Of a DNA stretch of 64,000 nt, positions 12,701-23,700 are shown piece by piece. The notes under the pieces were generated by a model. That model was not told where the DNA came from, made no database searches, and was given only the letters and a program-made list of their open reading frames with translations. Source of the DNA: Rostratula benghalensis (Eukaryota; Chordata; Aves; Charadriiformes; Rostratulidae); contig VXAI01000194.1 of NCBI GenBank assembly GCA_013399305.1, forward strand, positions 1,237,454 through 1,301,453. Reading direction: 5' to 3'. The position numbers and the translations under genes are program-made. Numbering within the stretch: position 1 is the first letter of the stretch; each line of letters opens with the position of its first letter.

Positions 12701-15700
12701 TTTGCTCTAACCATAGCCCCTGGATTAGGTGCCCTGGGGTATATTTTAGTTATTTAGCAAAGGGAAACACCAGAAAGAGCAGAAATAATCTTGCTCCCTT
12801 TGCCTAGCGGGGGGGGGAAGAGTGGAAGATCAAGGGCTGCTCGCTGTCCTGGGACAAGGAGAAGGAGCATCAGCACATCCTTACGTGTTGGCAAGAAGAG
12901 CAATGGCTAAACTTGCCCAGGGAAGGGGCAAGGGGTACCGGGGCTCAGCATCAATCCTGGCACGAGTGGCACCACTGCGACACCACGCTCTGCTCTTATC
13001 ACTCCAGATCTCCACAGACAATTACACAGAGGCTGGCAGGGCTCCTGCCACCCAGCAAATGCCATCAGCAGCTCAGCTGGCCCTGCTGCAGGGGGACCGG
13101 GGACGGCGATGGCCACAGCCCACTGGGACTGTGCAAGGGACCCGTATTTAACCATTAATCTATGGGTAAGGAACAGGGATGCATTTCAAAGAGGGCCTGC
13201 AGGCAAGAGTAGCTCACTGGAGATCTGCTCTGGGACTCAGCAGTGCAGAGAAAGAGGATGGGCACTAAACCCTCATCTCTGTCACAAAGGAAGGGCCACA
13301 GGGCTTTCACATCTCCTGCAAACCACCAGGAATAGACAGACACCACAACCAAGCTTTCAGCCCCAGGAACTCAGTTTATCCGTGGGCACTTTCCTATGAA
13401 TATCCCTGCAAATAGTCCTCCCACCAAGCCATCCTCATGCCACCGAGCTCTGAGCTCTCCAGACTGACCAGGGAGGAAGACCTTGTGGCTCTGAGGGTAG
13501 TGAACTGGTATAATTCCATCCAGGGAGAGATGCTGGAGGGGCAGTCTGCTTCCAGAAAGACCAGACAAATCCCTACAGGGCTGTAGATAGACTCTATCCC
13601 ACCTGACAGTGCAGTGACAGCAGAGTCCTGCCCCAGGCACCTGCTGGAAACTGGGCACTTGGCAAAAACCAGACCACTTAGACCAGCACAACCATCCTCA
13701 TGCCTCATTCCATCATGGGGACCACCTACAGGNNNNNNNNNNNNNNNNNNNNNNNNNNNNNNNNNNNNNNNNNNNNNNNNNNNNNNNNNNNNNNNNNNNN
13801 NNNNNNNNNNNNNNNNNCCCCCCTCGCCCCCAAAACGTCTCAGCTGTCTGCAAAGCTAAGAAGCAGGGATGTCCCCAGGAATAGCTCAGGCCACTCTGGC
13901 TGCAGCACTTACATTGATGAGGGCCATGATCCAGAAGGCGTAGGAGACGCGTGTGACCACCATGCCTTTCATCGGCAGGTCGTAGTGGGACAGGTTGCCC
14001 GGATGGTGTGGGACCAGGGACTTGCGGATGTGAGGGAGGTTGCTGGAGGCGTTGGCCGTGGAGTTTGAGAGGATGCAGTTGGTGTCCGAGAGGAAGGGGT
14101 CAGCTATCAGTGGGCTTAGCAGTGCTCCAAAGCCCACGAAGAAATGGAGGGCCTGCAAGAGACGAGACACGCAAGTAGAGCAGGGGGTAGGGGGGTTGCT
14201 GCTCTTCTCTGCAGGGAGCCTGGCTGAGCCCCTCGCTCCTCTTCCTCGGAGGAAGAAGCACAGAGGGGAGACACTGAGCACTGGAAGGGGCTGCCCAGAG
14301 AGGTGGTGGAGTCTCCTTCTCTGGAGACATTCAAACCCCTCCTGGACACCTTCCTGTGTGACCTGCTCTGGGTGTTCCTTCTCTGGCAGGAGGATTGGAC
14401 TGGGTGAGCTTTCAAGGCCCCTTCCAACCCCTGAGATTCTGTGATTCTGTGAGACATGGGCTCTGTGCTCACCTGCAGGAAGATGGCTGAGTCCTTCTGG
14501 TAGATCTTAACCAGCTGCATGTTGGAGATGGTGTCGATGCAACCCATGGCCAATCCTGCCACAGCCATGACCACAGCCAGGACCACCACATTGTGGCACA
14601 GAGGGATGATGGCAAAGACCAAGGAGATCGCCAGTGACGAGGCAAAGAGTGCAAACAGGGACTGTGCCAACCTGAGACAGGGAGAGAAGAAAGACAGCAC
14701 AGAATTACCACCACGAGGGGAGTATCCACACGTGGCCAGCCCAGGGCACTTCCACCTCCTGTGTGGAGGGTGATGCCTCAAAGAGGTGGATCTCCCACCC
14801 AGTTTTCACAAAGAAGAGAACCTTGAAACTGTGTTCTGCACATTTCAAGGCAGAAAAAGACCTTCCCTTGTTCACTGGACAGAGCTGAGAATGGACAGGG
14901 ACACTGGTAAGTTCAGGTGAAGCCACTTTGTGACTTTTGAGCAGCTCCAGGGCACCTCTCCTGCAGGGCTGTACCACACGAGCAGACAGGAGACCTGCTG
15001 GGCCATCCCAGTCCCAGGCAGGGAGAGAGCTGCACGTCACTAGGTCATCCCAGACCTGCCTCACCGGGAGCACTGGGGACCCACTGCGGTTCCCTCCCTG
15101 TGCCATCTCTTCTGGCAGCGCCACCCCTTTCCCCCCAGCAGGACAGGGTGGGATGGAGCAGTGTTGCCGTTCCTGGTGCCAGCAGCCACTTCCCAACCCA
15201 CGTGGTTCCCCGGAGAAGCCCAAGGGATGCGTGTGGTGGAGGTAGAGCTGGTGCATTCCATGCCGAGCCTGGCTGCTCGCCGTGGGAGCCGGACCCTCGC
15301 CAGCTCGCTGGAGAACGGCGCCCAGGCTGGCACCGAGCGGCTCCGGAGCTGCCAAGTGGGAAGGCAGGAAGGAAGGAAGGAAGGAAGGAAGAAAACAGGG
15401 ACCAGGCAGCAAAGCACTCAAACCAGCAGAAAGATGGGACTATGAAGTCACAGCAGAGAGTCAGTAGCACTAACAGGTCCCCCTCCCCGGGCTCACAAAC
15501 CTTGGTGGAAGCTCATTGCCACGGCCAGCAGCTTGCTACAATGAGTTGCTAATTAGCAGTTGGGGTCTACAGCAGGGGAAATGTGGGGCACAGCCATCTG
15601 GCCACAGCAAAGGATTTGCAGGTCCATAGTATGAGCTATGTCCCTTGTATGGGCACACAACCAGCAAGGAAATGCTATGGCTTGCTCCTGCTGGCTGCCT

Positions 15701-18700
15701 GCACCCCGTGTCTGCTTCATGCTCTGTCCAAAGAGGGAGGAGAAGGCTCTGAGGAGGCACAGGCTGGAGAGGCAGCAGAGAACCTCTGTGGCCACCGGGC
15801 ACCAGCCCTCCTGCCCTGACTGCTCGTCCAGAACGGCCCTGGCCTTGGGCATGTCACCGTGTTTCTGCCTGGCCCTCATTCATCTGAAAACACAGAGCGA
15901 TGTGGCTTTCCACGTCCTCCTTGTTGCTTACCCTGCTCTGACAACAGCACCGGGGAGAGAAACGGGCCAAGGACACGTCTCCTGTACTCTGCTGCCCACC
16001 AGCACAGTGCCCAGCTGTGCCAGCCCCTCGGTGTGCTCCCACCTCCCGGGGTCCAGCCTCTCTCACCCATCAGCCAGACCGTGTTTTTGCCAAGCTGTAT
16101 CTACCCATCTTCCTCTGACAGCAAAACGTGGGATTTCTAGGGGAGGAGAGGAGGGAGCCAGGCGAGATGTGCACAGTCACGGCAGGAAAAACAACCAGCA
16201 AATGGGAGAGAAGCAGCTTCGAGCCTGGAGAGACGAGGCAGCACTCTCCTGAGTACAGCAGGAGGGAGATGGGCAGGGGAACCCACAACCAGCAAATCCG
16301 AGGCTGGGAGTGATGGGGAAACGCACACGGAGATGCCCCAGAAACACCTCTTCTCTTCTGCAGCCCCAGCAAAACAACCCCAGCCCCTCTCCTGCGTGGC
16401 TAGGGAGCACGCTCATTACTAGAGTTAAACATTAATTGCAGATGATGCTGCTGAGTTAAAAAAAAAAAAAAAAAAAAGAGTATTAAAGAGGTCATCTCAC
16501 TTTTCCCCTGGATGAGAAAAAAATTCCTTTCTCCAGCCATAAGGCATTAACAGTATGATTGTACACACTCACCCCCTGCAAACACCAGCAGCCCTGCTGC
16601 CCCCTCCCCTGGCTCTGGCATCAGAAATTGTTGGTTCCCCAGGCCAGATCCCCCAGATTTAGTCAGAGGACACAGCTCAGCCTCCCCCCAGAAGCACCAA
16701 ACAACCAGCTGAGGGATTTCTTTAGAAACAAATCTTTGAAATCACCCTTAAACGGCTTTCGGAGGGGGTCTAAACCCTGTGTCCTAGTGATGTGAAACCA
16801 GCACAGCCCTCCAAAGGGCCTAAAAAGCAGCCCTGATCTTATGTTATGTTCGGTTTCTGACATCACTGCCCTCCCCATCGCTCACTGGTCCCCACGTCCC
16901 CAGCTGTGGCTGTGCTTTGGCAGCCCATGAAATCAGTCTGGTAACGTCATGGACTGTTTCAGGACCACCCAGAGCACGTCCTGGCTCCTTCACAAGGCTT
17001 GAGGGAAGGTCTGCAGCTCCCCTCAAAAGCTTTCAGCTCACCTCCTCTACAGGATTAGGGTGGTTAAGGCTGTCCCATAGCCACAGCCAGCAAATCTTCC
17101 CCTCTCCTTCCCACACAGCGTATATAAACACCCCCTCCTCACTGTTTCTGTTGCAGCAGGTACTCAAGTATGTTTTTTCCCCACCCCAGGGAGCATTTTC
17201 TAAGTCACTCACATCAAGAAGAAAAAAAATGATAATCAGGCGAACTCAGACTTGCAAAACTGATAATTAAAAACCCAAAGCCCTAAGGGGACGAGGTAAG
17301 GACACAGAGGAAGAAGGTGGCATGGATTATGCCACATCTGCCTTCGGTTCCCTTGTCTCCAGCAGGAAGCACCAGCCAGCCTTGGGGAACATTTTTCACC
17401 TCCCTGAGGAGCTCCTGCTCAAATCACCGTGCTCCCTGCTCTCTCAGCAACAAAAAGCTTTACTTTCCTTTGTGGTGAGAAGTGTCCTGCATGCACCAGC
17501 CCCATGCTGGAACAGAAACCTTCAGAAGATGGGAGTCTGAAGGGCAGGGAAAGAACAGGCTCACCCCCTCCTAAGCTGATGTGCCCAGGGGTGATGATGC
17601 TCCAGGTAATGCCAGGAAACAAGAGTCACCAGCGTGCTCCACACACAGGGCTCCCCACAGAGGGCATCAGCTGCTGCCAGGGCTCTCTGTGCTTCAGGAA
17701 CCTCTACCAACACCATGGCAGCACTCGGGTTGGAGCCAGGGCACACACTTCACCTAAACCCCAACCCCGCTCATGCAAATACCCTGTAAAAAGCTGTATT
17801 CTGAACCAGAGATGGTAATTACAACCCAGCAAAACCCAAACACGAGTTGCCAGAGAACATATCCTGGGGCTACTCGAGGAGATGCTCTGCCCAACAAGCC
17901 AGGGAAGGGACCAGATGGCAACCCCAGCTCTCCAGGGCTGAGCTCTGCAGGCAACGATGGTGTTTCTACACACCCCAGGGAAACTCACAATGGCAAACTT
18001 TCCTCATCCTTGGAATCTCACACAAGAGGGAATTCTGGAGCTAATTCTGGCAGTCCAGGCTCGCGCTGAGCTGATGCCATCATTATGCTCTGTCCTCCCA
18101 AATGCTCCAGGACCCCAGCTGGGCCCAGGGAGCAGAGACTACAACCCAGCACTCAGCAAGAAGCGAGAGGAACTAAAACTGTTATTTAGGTGCCATCACC
18201 CATTCCTGCTGCAGAATCCATAGCAACACTGCTTGCCCTCACAGCTCCATCCCTCAGAGCAGACAGCTCAGACCAATGCTCAGCCTACTCGAAAGCAAGC
18301 AACAAAATCTGTGTTCCTCAGACATTAGGGATTAAATGCAGCTGGCAGCCAGACCTTGGCTTGCCGTCAGGCCGTGCTTTGGGACCCTCCACCAGCAGCT
18401 ATCCATCTCCTAACTGGAGGAAACAACCTGTCCAGCGCTCCTCCCCACCCAGCATAATTTGATTTATAAACCCACAGTGTGGCCCCCAAAAGTTAAAATT
18501 CTTAGCGGGACAGCTTGATCCATCCCTCCCCAAAGAGGGGTTAATGCAGGAGCTCTCGGAGACTGAACAGTTAATATTATTCTCATCCAAACCCACACAT
18601 TTCTACGCCACAGCACTCCGAGTAACCCCCCACAACGCTCCCCGAGCTACAGCTATCCCAAACATGCCCTCCTGCCTGGCAGGGCTGCCTCTCCTCGCTG

Positions 18701-20378
18701 GGGCTCACAGACACTTGGCAAAAGCCTGTTGCTCCAAGAGGCTGCGATCACAAACACATCCTGGTTTGTAGCCACAGCCAGGGACAAACGCCCTCTTTTT
18801 CTGCTGCCACAGAGTTAAAAGTGGGGGAGTCCCCGAGCACGAAAGCCCCAAATGGGTCTGTGTAAGGCACCAGCCAAGGGCAGGAGCTCGGGGTAGGAAG
18901 CTGACAGCAGGAAACAATTCTGCATTTTCCTTCGCTGCTCCTTCAAACATATGTGAAGGAGACCAGGGGCTGGCAAAGGTGCTGCCTGCTGACCCAGCGC
19001 TCTCGGATCCGTGTCAGACCCAGGGCAAGGCTCCCACGTGCTGTCCCCGTGCACCCCACCTCGCACAGCCCCACAGCTGCTCCGTGAACCCTTTGGGCTC
19101 CATCCGGACAGGGAGGGTGGGTTAATTCGATATTCCAGGATGGTAATTAAAGAGGTGCTCTAATGGCACCTTCTCCAGCCAACGCTCTCCACGGTTCATC
19201 TGAGAAGCGTGTAACCAACCATTTTCGAGTGGGCATTTTTAGAGCAGGGAAGGATTGGTGCAAAATTCCCTCAGACACAGGTTAAACCCACACATAAATA
19301 TAGGACGTGTATATCAGAGATACACACCGAGCTGACACATTACATCACTGCCTGATTAATTAGTGACAATGCAAATAATCAGCCTATTCTCAGCAGCTCA
19401 TAGCCGGTGACAAGCCTCAAAAAATTAAATGCCTGGCAATTTTTAGGGTTGAGCCACCGTGTATTATTTATTTTAAACACATCCTGGACAGAAGGCTCGG
19501 TGCAAACCCTTGGCTGGCCGTGCCCCATGAAGTTCCCTGCTGTCCCCAGCCACCCCACGCAGCTGAGACACTGTCCTCGTCCCCTGTGACAGCCAGATCC
19601 CAAGGACCACTCGCCTCTTGCTCGCCCAGACTCCCGAGGAGCACGACAATGCCTCGATTTCTGACACTGAGGTTATGAAAACAACCTCCCAACAATATTT
19701 TTTTTTTTTTCTGATAAACAATCAGGTGAAGGAAAACACCCTCCAGGAAGTTCTGGCAGTAACTTCACGCTTAAGGCTATCTCTGTCCCGAGCTCCGGGG
19801 GAACCGGCAGCTTCTCTCCAGGGGTACGGAACCGTGAAGATGAGGAGAGCCTTTCCCCCCCCCTTCCCCCCCACCTCCCGGGAAGCCCCTTCCCTCCGGG
19901 GGCTGTGGACCCTCCCTGTCACACACTGAAGGCTCCACTCGGGAAGGGTTTTCCCACGCAGATGACAGCATCCCGGCTCAGCCACGCAAACCCGGGGGGA
20001 GGCGAAGCCTGGAGCGAGATGGGGGGGGGGGTTTAGAGGGGAGCTGGTGCTGCCCACCCCCGACCTGCCAGGAAACGGGGTGGGGGGGGGCGCTGCAGAG
20101 AGCTAAGCCCACCCGCGGGAGGTGCGATGAGTTTGCCAGGCGCCTTACGTCCTCTTGAAGACCCCTCCGAGGCAGCTGCCGAGCAGGAGGCAGAACTGCT
20201 GGGAGAAGAAGACCCAGGTGATCTGGGAGAGGGAGCTCTGGGTCTGGCAGCGCAGGTCCAGCAGCGTGGGCCCCAGGAAGGCGATGCAGAGGCCGAAGCT
20301 GAAGAAGACGCTCCAGTAGGTGAGGGTGGGCTGCAGGTTCCTCCGGAACCGAGCCGACACCCGTTCGTCCCACCACAT
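698..20378 (-). CDS. MFSD4A: MFSD4A gene, whole coding span (10 exons, 510 aa)
   Basis: Major facilitator superfamily domain-containing protein 4A, a polytopic membrane protein; its substrate is not established to my knowledge. Ten minus-strand exons (20378-20149, 14671-14473, 14152-13913, 8361-8193, 6481-6366, 5372-5199, 3495-3348, 2267-2197, 1977-1857, 762-698) join in phase to 1533 bases. Human MFSD4A is about 514 aa. The N-terminal half (residues about 19-160) holds hydrophobic segments including [19 protein letters not shown] and the loop GGVFKR after helix 2, at the place of the MFS signature loop. A hydrophilic lumenal/extracellular loop follows (about 162-205) with sequons at N173, N177 and N196, then a central cytoplasmic loop (about 235-290), then the second helix bundle (about 295-480), including [19 protein letters not shown]. 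The C-terminus ends in QYQR, like the human CYQR. All introns are GT-AG. It lies downstream of CDK18 in the same orientation, as in mammals. The paralogue MFSD4B is the only real alternative; the residue match makes 4A much more likely. Confidence 0.97.
1135..1528 (+). repeat. CR1 LINE fragment, plus orientation
   Basis: It has typical CR1 text: GAGTACTGTGTCCAG near the start, then GCCTTGGAACAGGCTGCCCA, and a 3' end at AGGTCCCTTCCAACCCAGAC. It lies in MFSD4A intron 9 and contains an internal GT run at 1309-1322. Confidence 0.9.
1857..1977 (-). CDS. MFSD4A: MFSD4A exon 9 (residues 450-490)
   Basis: It has an ATTGCAG acceptor and donor GTAAGA (1856-1851) and ends in phase 1. It encodes the last helix: [20 protein letters not shown] and then [11 protein letters not shown]. 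Reading through the donor would add a non-conserved tail, so splicing to the exon at 762-698 is preferred. Confidence 0.95.
2197..2267 (-). CDS. MFSD4A: MFSD4A exon 8 (residues 426-449)
   Basis: It has a CCGCAG acceptor and donor GTAAGT (2196-2191). It is a 71-base exon reading [18 protein letters not shown] then LLVGS, ending in phase 0. Confidence 0.96.
2778..3213 (-). repeat. CR1 LINE fragment, minus orientation
   Basis: It opens with the reverse complement of the CR1 tail (CATAGAATCATAGAATGG) and then GTTGGAAGGGACCTTAAAGA. It fills most of MFSD4A intron 7, ending about 130 bases from exon 7. Confidence 0.95.
3348..3495 (-). CDS. MFSD4A: MFSD4A exon 7 (residues 377-426)
   Basis: It has a CCACAG acceptor and donor GTGAGA (3347-3342) and ends in phase 1. 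It encodes two helices: [15 protein letters not shown], then [20 protein letters not shown], ending [12 protein letters not shown]. Confidence 0.97.
3681..4052 (+). repeat. CR1 LINE fragment, plus orientation
   Basis: It contains AGCCTTGGAATGGGCTGCCC and ends TTCCAACCCAGATAATTCTG then TGATTCTAT. Its body resembles the copy at 1135-1528 more than the other copies (shared TTTTATCAGAGTTAGG). It lies in MFSD4A intron 6. Confidence 0.92.
4053..5198. other. Rest of MFSD4A intron 6
   Basis: Moderately AT-rich unique sequence. There is a short A-run next to the exon 6 donor (5168-5183). No exon or known repeat is recognised. Confidence 0.6.
5199..5372 (-). CDS. MFSD4A: MFSD4A exon 6 (residues 319-376)
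   Basis: It has a CTGCAG acceptor and donor GTAAGA (5198-5193), 58 codons in phase 0. It is highly conserved: [18 protein letters not shown], then [12 protein letters not shown], then [11 protein letters not shown]. Confidence 0.97.
5373..6365. other. MFSD4A intron 5
   Basis: Unique intron sequence of about 1 kb. Nothing is recognised beyond the splice signals. Confidence 0.6.
6366..6481 (-). CDS. MFSD4A: MFSD4A exon 5 (residues 280-318)
   Basis: It has a CACCAG acceptor and donor GTGAGT (6365-6360). It reads [15 protein letters not shown] and then the helix [18 protein letters not shown]. It enters in phase 1, completing G280, and ends in phase 0. Confidence 0.95.
6482..8192. other. MFSD4A intron 4
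   Basis: Unique intron sequence with an A18 tract at about 7749-7766. Short ORFs here show no family likeness. Confidence 0.6.
8193..8361 (-). CDS. MFSD4A: MFSD4A exon 4 (residues 224-280)
   Basis: The acceptor CCCCAG precedes 8361 and the donor GTGGGC is at 8192-8187; the exon ends in phase 1. It starts [16 protein letters not shown] and carries the conserved [18 protein letters not shown]. This is the central loop; its last part (VQRPQAAGG) is poorly conserved with human, as expected there. Confidence 0.92.
11634..11675. repeat. A-rich simple repeat
   Basis: About 40 bases of A with scattered T and G, followed by a G6 run. Confidence 0.9.
11935..12230 (+). repeat. CR1 LINE fragment, plus orientation
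   Basis: It contains GAGCCTGGCCCAGGTTGCCC, then CCATCCCTGGAGGGGTTCAA, and ends near ATCCTTTCCAACTCTGACCA. It is the same 3' type as the copies at 2778-3213 and 37881-38165. Confidence 0.93.
13733..13817. other. Assembly gap (85 N)
   Basis: A run of N in MFSD4A intron 3. The right flank begins CCCCCCTCGCCCCC, so a C-rich homopolymer or GC-rich stretch probably blocked sequencing. Confidence 1.
13913..14152 (-). CDS. MFSD4A: MFSD4A exon 3 (residues 144-223)
   Basis: It has a TTGCAG acceptor and donor GTAAGT (13912-13907), phase 0 to phase 0, 80 codons. It starts [20 protein letters not shown] and ends [12 protein letters not shown]. Between these lies the glycosylation loop with sequons NST, NAS and NLS. 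The exon sits 95 bases from the assembly gap, but no coding sequence is lost. Confidence 0.95.
14279..14451 (+). repeat. CR1 LINE 3' fragment, plus orientation
   Basis: It starts CACTGGAAGGGGCTGCCCAG and ends CCCCTTCCAACCCCTGAGAT then TCTGTGATTCTGTGAG. It takes up more than half of the 320-base MFSD4A intron 2. Confidence 0.93.
14473..14671 (-). CDS. MFSD4A: MFSD4A exon 2 (residues 77-143)
   Basis: The acceptor CTCAG lies just before 14671 and the donor GTGAGC is at 14472-14467; the exon ends in phase 0. It encodes helices 3 and 4, with the conserved block [16 protein letters not shown] and then [10 protein letters not shown]. Confidence 0.95.
14672..20148. other. MFSD4A intron 1
   Basis: A 5.5-kb first intron. 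It holds a GGAA microsatellite (15362-15390), an A-run (16458-16477), a T-run (19699-19710), G/C runs near 19853-19873 and 20020-20092, and an AT-rich island (19120-19470) with homeodomain and octamer-like words. No exon is recognised. Confidence 0.6.
15362..15390. repeat. GGAA tetranucleotide microsatellite
   Basis: About seven GGAA/GAAG units in tandem in MFSD4A intron 1. Confidence 0.95.
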
Positions 20379-20760
20379 CCTGGGCGGCGGAGCGGGGCGG
20401 CCACGGCGATGCGGCTCCCCCGCCGCCCGGCCCCGCTCCTGCCCCGGTCCCGCTCCGGCTCCCGGCCCCGCCGCCGCCCCGCTCCTCCTTTGCAGGATAT
20501 AGCTCCGCCTCCGGCACCGGGAACCGCCGCCGCCTCCCGGGGCTGGGGCGGAGCGGAACCCCCTCCATTCCCCGGAGCCCCCCTTTCCGCTCCCCGGACC
20601 CCCTTCTCCGTCCCGCGGAGCCCCCCGGAGCCGTCCCGGAGGACCCAGCTCCGCCCGAGGCAGCCCCGCTTCAGCGCATCCCTCCCAGGGGCCGAAAGGA
20701 GCCCGATTTCTTTCCCCCCCTCCCCAATATCCCCCCGGGTTTTGCACCATCTCGCCAGAA
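20140..20760 (-). promoter_or_regulatory. MFSD4A: MFSD4A CpG-island promoter and first exon region
   Basis: GC content and CpG density rise sharply over the start codon and fall by about 20800. The minus strand carries a weak TATAT word near 20498 but no convincing TATA box, so dispersed initiation is expected. The exact start site cannot be placed from sequence alone. Confidence 0.75.
20149..20378 (-). CDS. MFSD4A: MFSD4A exon 1 coding part (residues 1-77, start codon)
   Basis: The ATG is at 20378-20376 with A at -3. The start [18 protein letters not shown] aligns with the family start and its [15 protein letters not shown] block, so this ATG is preferred although the frame stays open upstream. 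It encodes helices 1 and 2. The exon ends in phase 2 at donor GTAAGG (20148-20143); the codon for T77 is split. Confidence 0.95.
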
Positions 20761-23700
20761 GTGGGGCAGCCCCCGGCTCCCCTGCCTGGTCCACGCACTG
20801 AACTACAGCCACAGCATCCAACCTGATGCAACACAGAGCACAGCCACACCAGGAAACCCAGAAATTCCCTTTCTCTGCTGCCGACTGTCTCTGTGGTCTC
20901 CTGTACCCGTAAATTGGTGCAACCGTTCCAGACAAATGCAATTAAAGTTGCCCCTTCTCTGGATGAGAAGCACAAGATGGCTTGGAGGGGGGGGAGGGGG
21001 GAATGGGAGGGAGAGTGTGCGTGTTTTTAAAGTCGGAGTGGTGGATGCTTACGCAAAAGGTCTCCTCTAGAGGATGGATTTATAAATATTTCACCTACTT
21101 TAGCTAGGAAAGACTAGCCATTTTTAGAACACTCTTTCCAGGCAAAGCAGAATCGATGGAGCTCAGCCGTGGCAGAGGGCTGGCTCCAGGCTGCACACCA
21201 GGTCCCTTCCCGTGCCAGTGGACCCACACGTGTACTCACACGTCCTGTGACCCATCCCTCAGGAATGCTGCTCTGGGGCTCTAGGTGCTCATTTCCACCT
21301 GGACATAGCTTAATGTTTAGCCAATCCAAATCACATCCGAGTCCTTGTTCTTCCCTTTTCTGTGGCATCCCTTGGGGTCTTCCTGGAGTAAGGAGAGCAG
21401 GATCATGCCCTCTCCCACCACGAGAGTGACTTGGGGGCTGCTCTACAGAACAGGTGGGCAACCCCCCTCCCCTAATTAGCCAGGTGGAGAACTGCGGCCA
21501 TGGGGCACCTGCACCTGAAACCATTAAGCAATCAACAGAGCAGCTCAGCTGCCTGGAGGGATGTTGTCATCCTGTTTTACTGGTGGGGAAACTGGGGGCC
21601 AGAAAGGAATGAAGAGCTTTGCTTACGGACAGGGAGTGAGTCAATGGCATGGCCGGAAACCAGGTTTTATCACTACGTGATAAAACATCTTTCTTTAATA
21701 GCCTGGATGGAGGGGTGGAGGAAGCTGATGCACAGGCCCTCCCTGCCAGGCAATAACTGGTTTTGAAAGGCCATGCTGCTGCAGATCACCTCAGATTTGC
21801 TTTCCCCATCCGTAGGTGGGGACAAAAAGGAGCACGGAGGAGGAAGGACTGTGATGTTAAAAGCCTTTCCACTAATATACTGCTGCGAGTCAGCTCCTGC
21901 CCCTCTTTCTCCATACATCTCCTTGTGCACGGAGCTGGAATTACTTGATGAAACAGCAGATCCTTATCTTCCACACACTGGCTGCCATGCCCCAAGAAAA
22001 GGGTTGACGGGGCTTTAGCTGTGGTTCCCCTGGACCACATTCTTGATCTCAATCCTCATCTTGGTCCTCCCTTTCCCAGCCAGGGAGTCAGGAGACCTGC
22101 ACTCTATTCCTGCCTTCCTCTACTGCATCACCGTCACTTCACAGCATCATCTCCCTGGGTCCTGATTTCCCCAACTAGAAAATGGCTGGGCAATGCTTTC
22201 CCCATCTTTGCAGGTTCACTGCATCCACTCCCCGGATGAAAAGGCAGCGTCTCAGCACCAGGGCTTACAAATATTTGTACAAGCCCTACCCCTGCTACAG
22301 CAGCTGACCCCGCTTTGCTAAGGAATGGCCTAAAGGCCAATTGCATCAGGGATAGCACAAATCACGCAGGAGATGCTTGCAAATAAGCAGCTCAGCGTAG
22401 GTGGGTTAGTCAGCAGAAGAACACACGGATCCTTTCTGGCTCCGCACGCTGAAACCCAGATCCTCAGAGGCAGCTCGTAAAAATGCTAAGCCACAGGACT
22501 AGGAGTATGTGCAATACCAGAATTAGCTTCACCAGGCGGCACTTTCGGCTCTTTTCCAAACCGAATCCGATGTTGTACTGGCAATGAATTAAACACCCAC
22601 ATTTTTGTGCTTGCTGCAAACTGCAAAGGGGGACCATGAATGGAGGCAGAGCCGAGCAGCTCCACTGCAGCCCGCAGCCGGTGGGTGCCATCGCTGCTCA
22701 GAAACGTCCTGACAAGCACTCCAGGAACACCTTCCTTTTGCTTCCTGTGCCCTCACACGCTCCTGGGGCAGCAGAAGCTGTTTCCACACGATAGCAGTTA
22801 ATCTTTTCAGCCAGTGGAGCGGTGACTTCTCCACCATGATGGGTCCTGCTTTGCAGTGCCTGCTCTACGGAGCTTCATCCCAGATGCAGCGCTTCTCTTA
22901 GCCCAGTCTCAACACAGTGGGAAAATTCAATTTTGGTAATAGGTTTCCTAAAGGTTTCCTTGGGGTGGGGACCACCTGAAGGGTGGGTTTGGGACAGCAG
23001 GCACCCCTGGACAGCAGGAACCCCTGGACAGCAGGCACCCATCCTGGGCTCCTTCTTGGTTTTCGCCAGGGTTTGGGTTGGCAGCATGGGCCAATGGCCC
23101 GGGGCTGAGATAGTGTCCAACAACTTTTCCCCCATCCCCCTTTTGCCAAGAGTCTACAAAAGGGAAAATCTGGGCTGGCACCTTCAGAAAGATCAGCACA
23201 TCATCCCAGTAAACACGTGTGCTGGTGTGATGGGCCGGAGAGCTGCACACGCTTGTGGAGATGGGAGCACTGATGCCTCTCAAGAGCTATAATTCAGCCC
23301 CCAAAAACCCTACTCCAAGCCATCTTGAGCAGACAAGAACACCTTGAATCACTGAACCTTACAGAGAAATGGTGTGGTGCTTCACAAAAGAGAGTGGAAA
23401 CTCTCCGTACGATGGGTTGAATTATTCTAGGCTGCACGTACGATGCTCAGCAACCCAGTGTGAATGGAGAGGCAGCACACGAGAGAGGTGCTCACCTCAT
23501 GTATTTCGGGGTCAAGAGTTTCAAAACACGCTGTGTGATTTGGAAACCTTGGCTTGACTTCTAGGTCAAATATTAGCCCAAGATCTTAGCCCAGTTGTTA
23601 CAGATCCTGTAACACTCCTCTGAAAGGAGGAAGCGCTCACCTACAGCTTTTCCTACCGTCCAAGGGAAATAATTCACACACCCGCCCCGATTTTGCTGGA

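Larger units (their letters stand above)
8362..13912. other. MFSD4A intron 3
   Basis: A 5.5-kb intron holding a T-run (10684-10699), a long A-rich tract (11634-11675), a CR1 fragment (11935-12230) and the assembly gap (13733-13817). The stretch 11150-11700 is notably AT-rich against its GC-rich flanks. No coding exon of MFSD4A is missing between exons 3 and 4. Confidence 0.6.

Noticed and set aside
20127..20801. 224-codon plus-strand ORF across MFSD4A exon 1
   Set aside because: It is the antisense shadow of exon 1 and the CpG island, with no family likeness.
20033..20941. 302-codon minus-strand ORF over the MFSD4A promoter
   Set aside because: It is in a different frame from exon 1 and arises from stop-poor CpG-island sequence; its product is low-complexity Gly/Arg/Ser.
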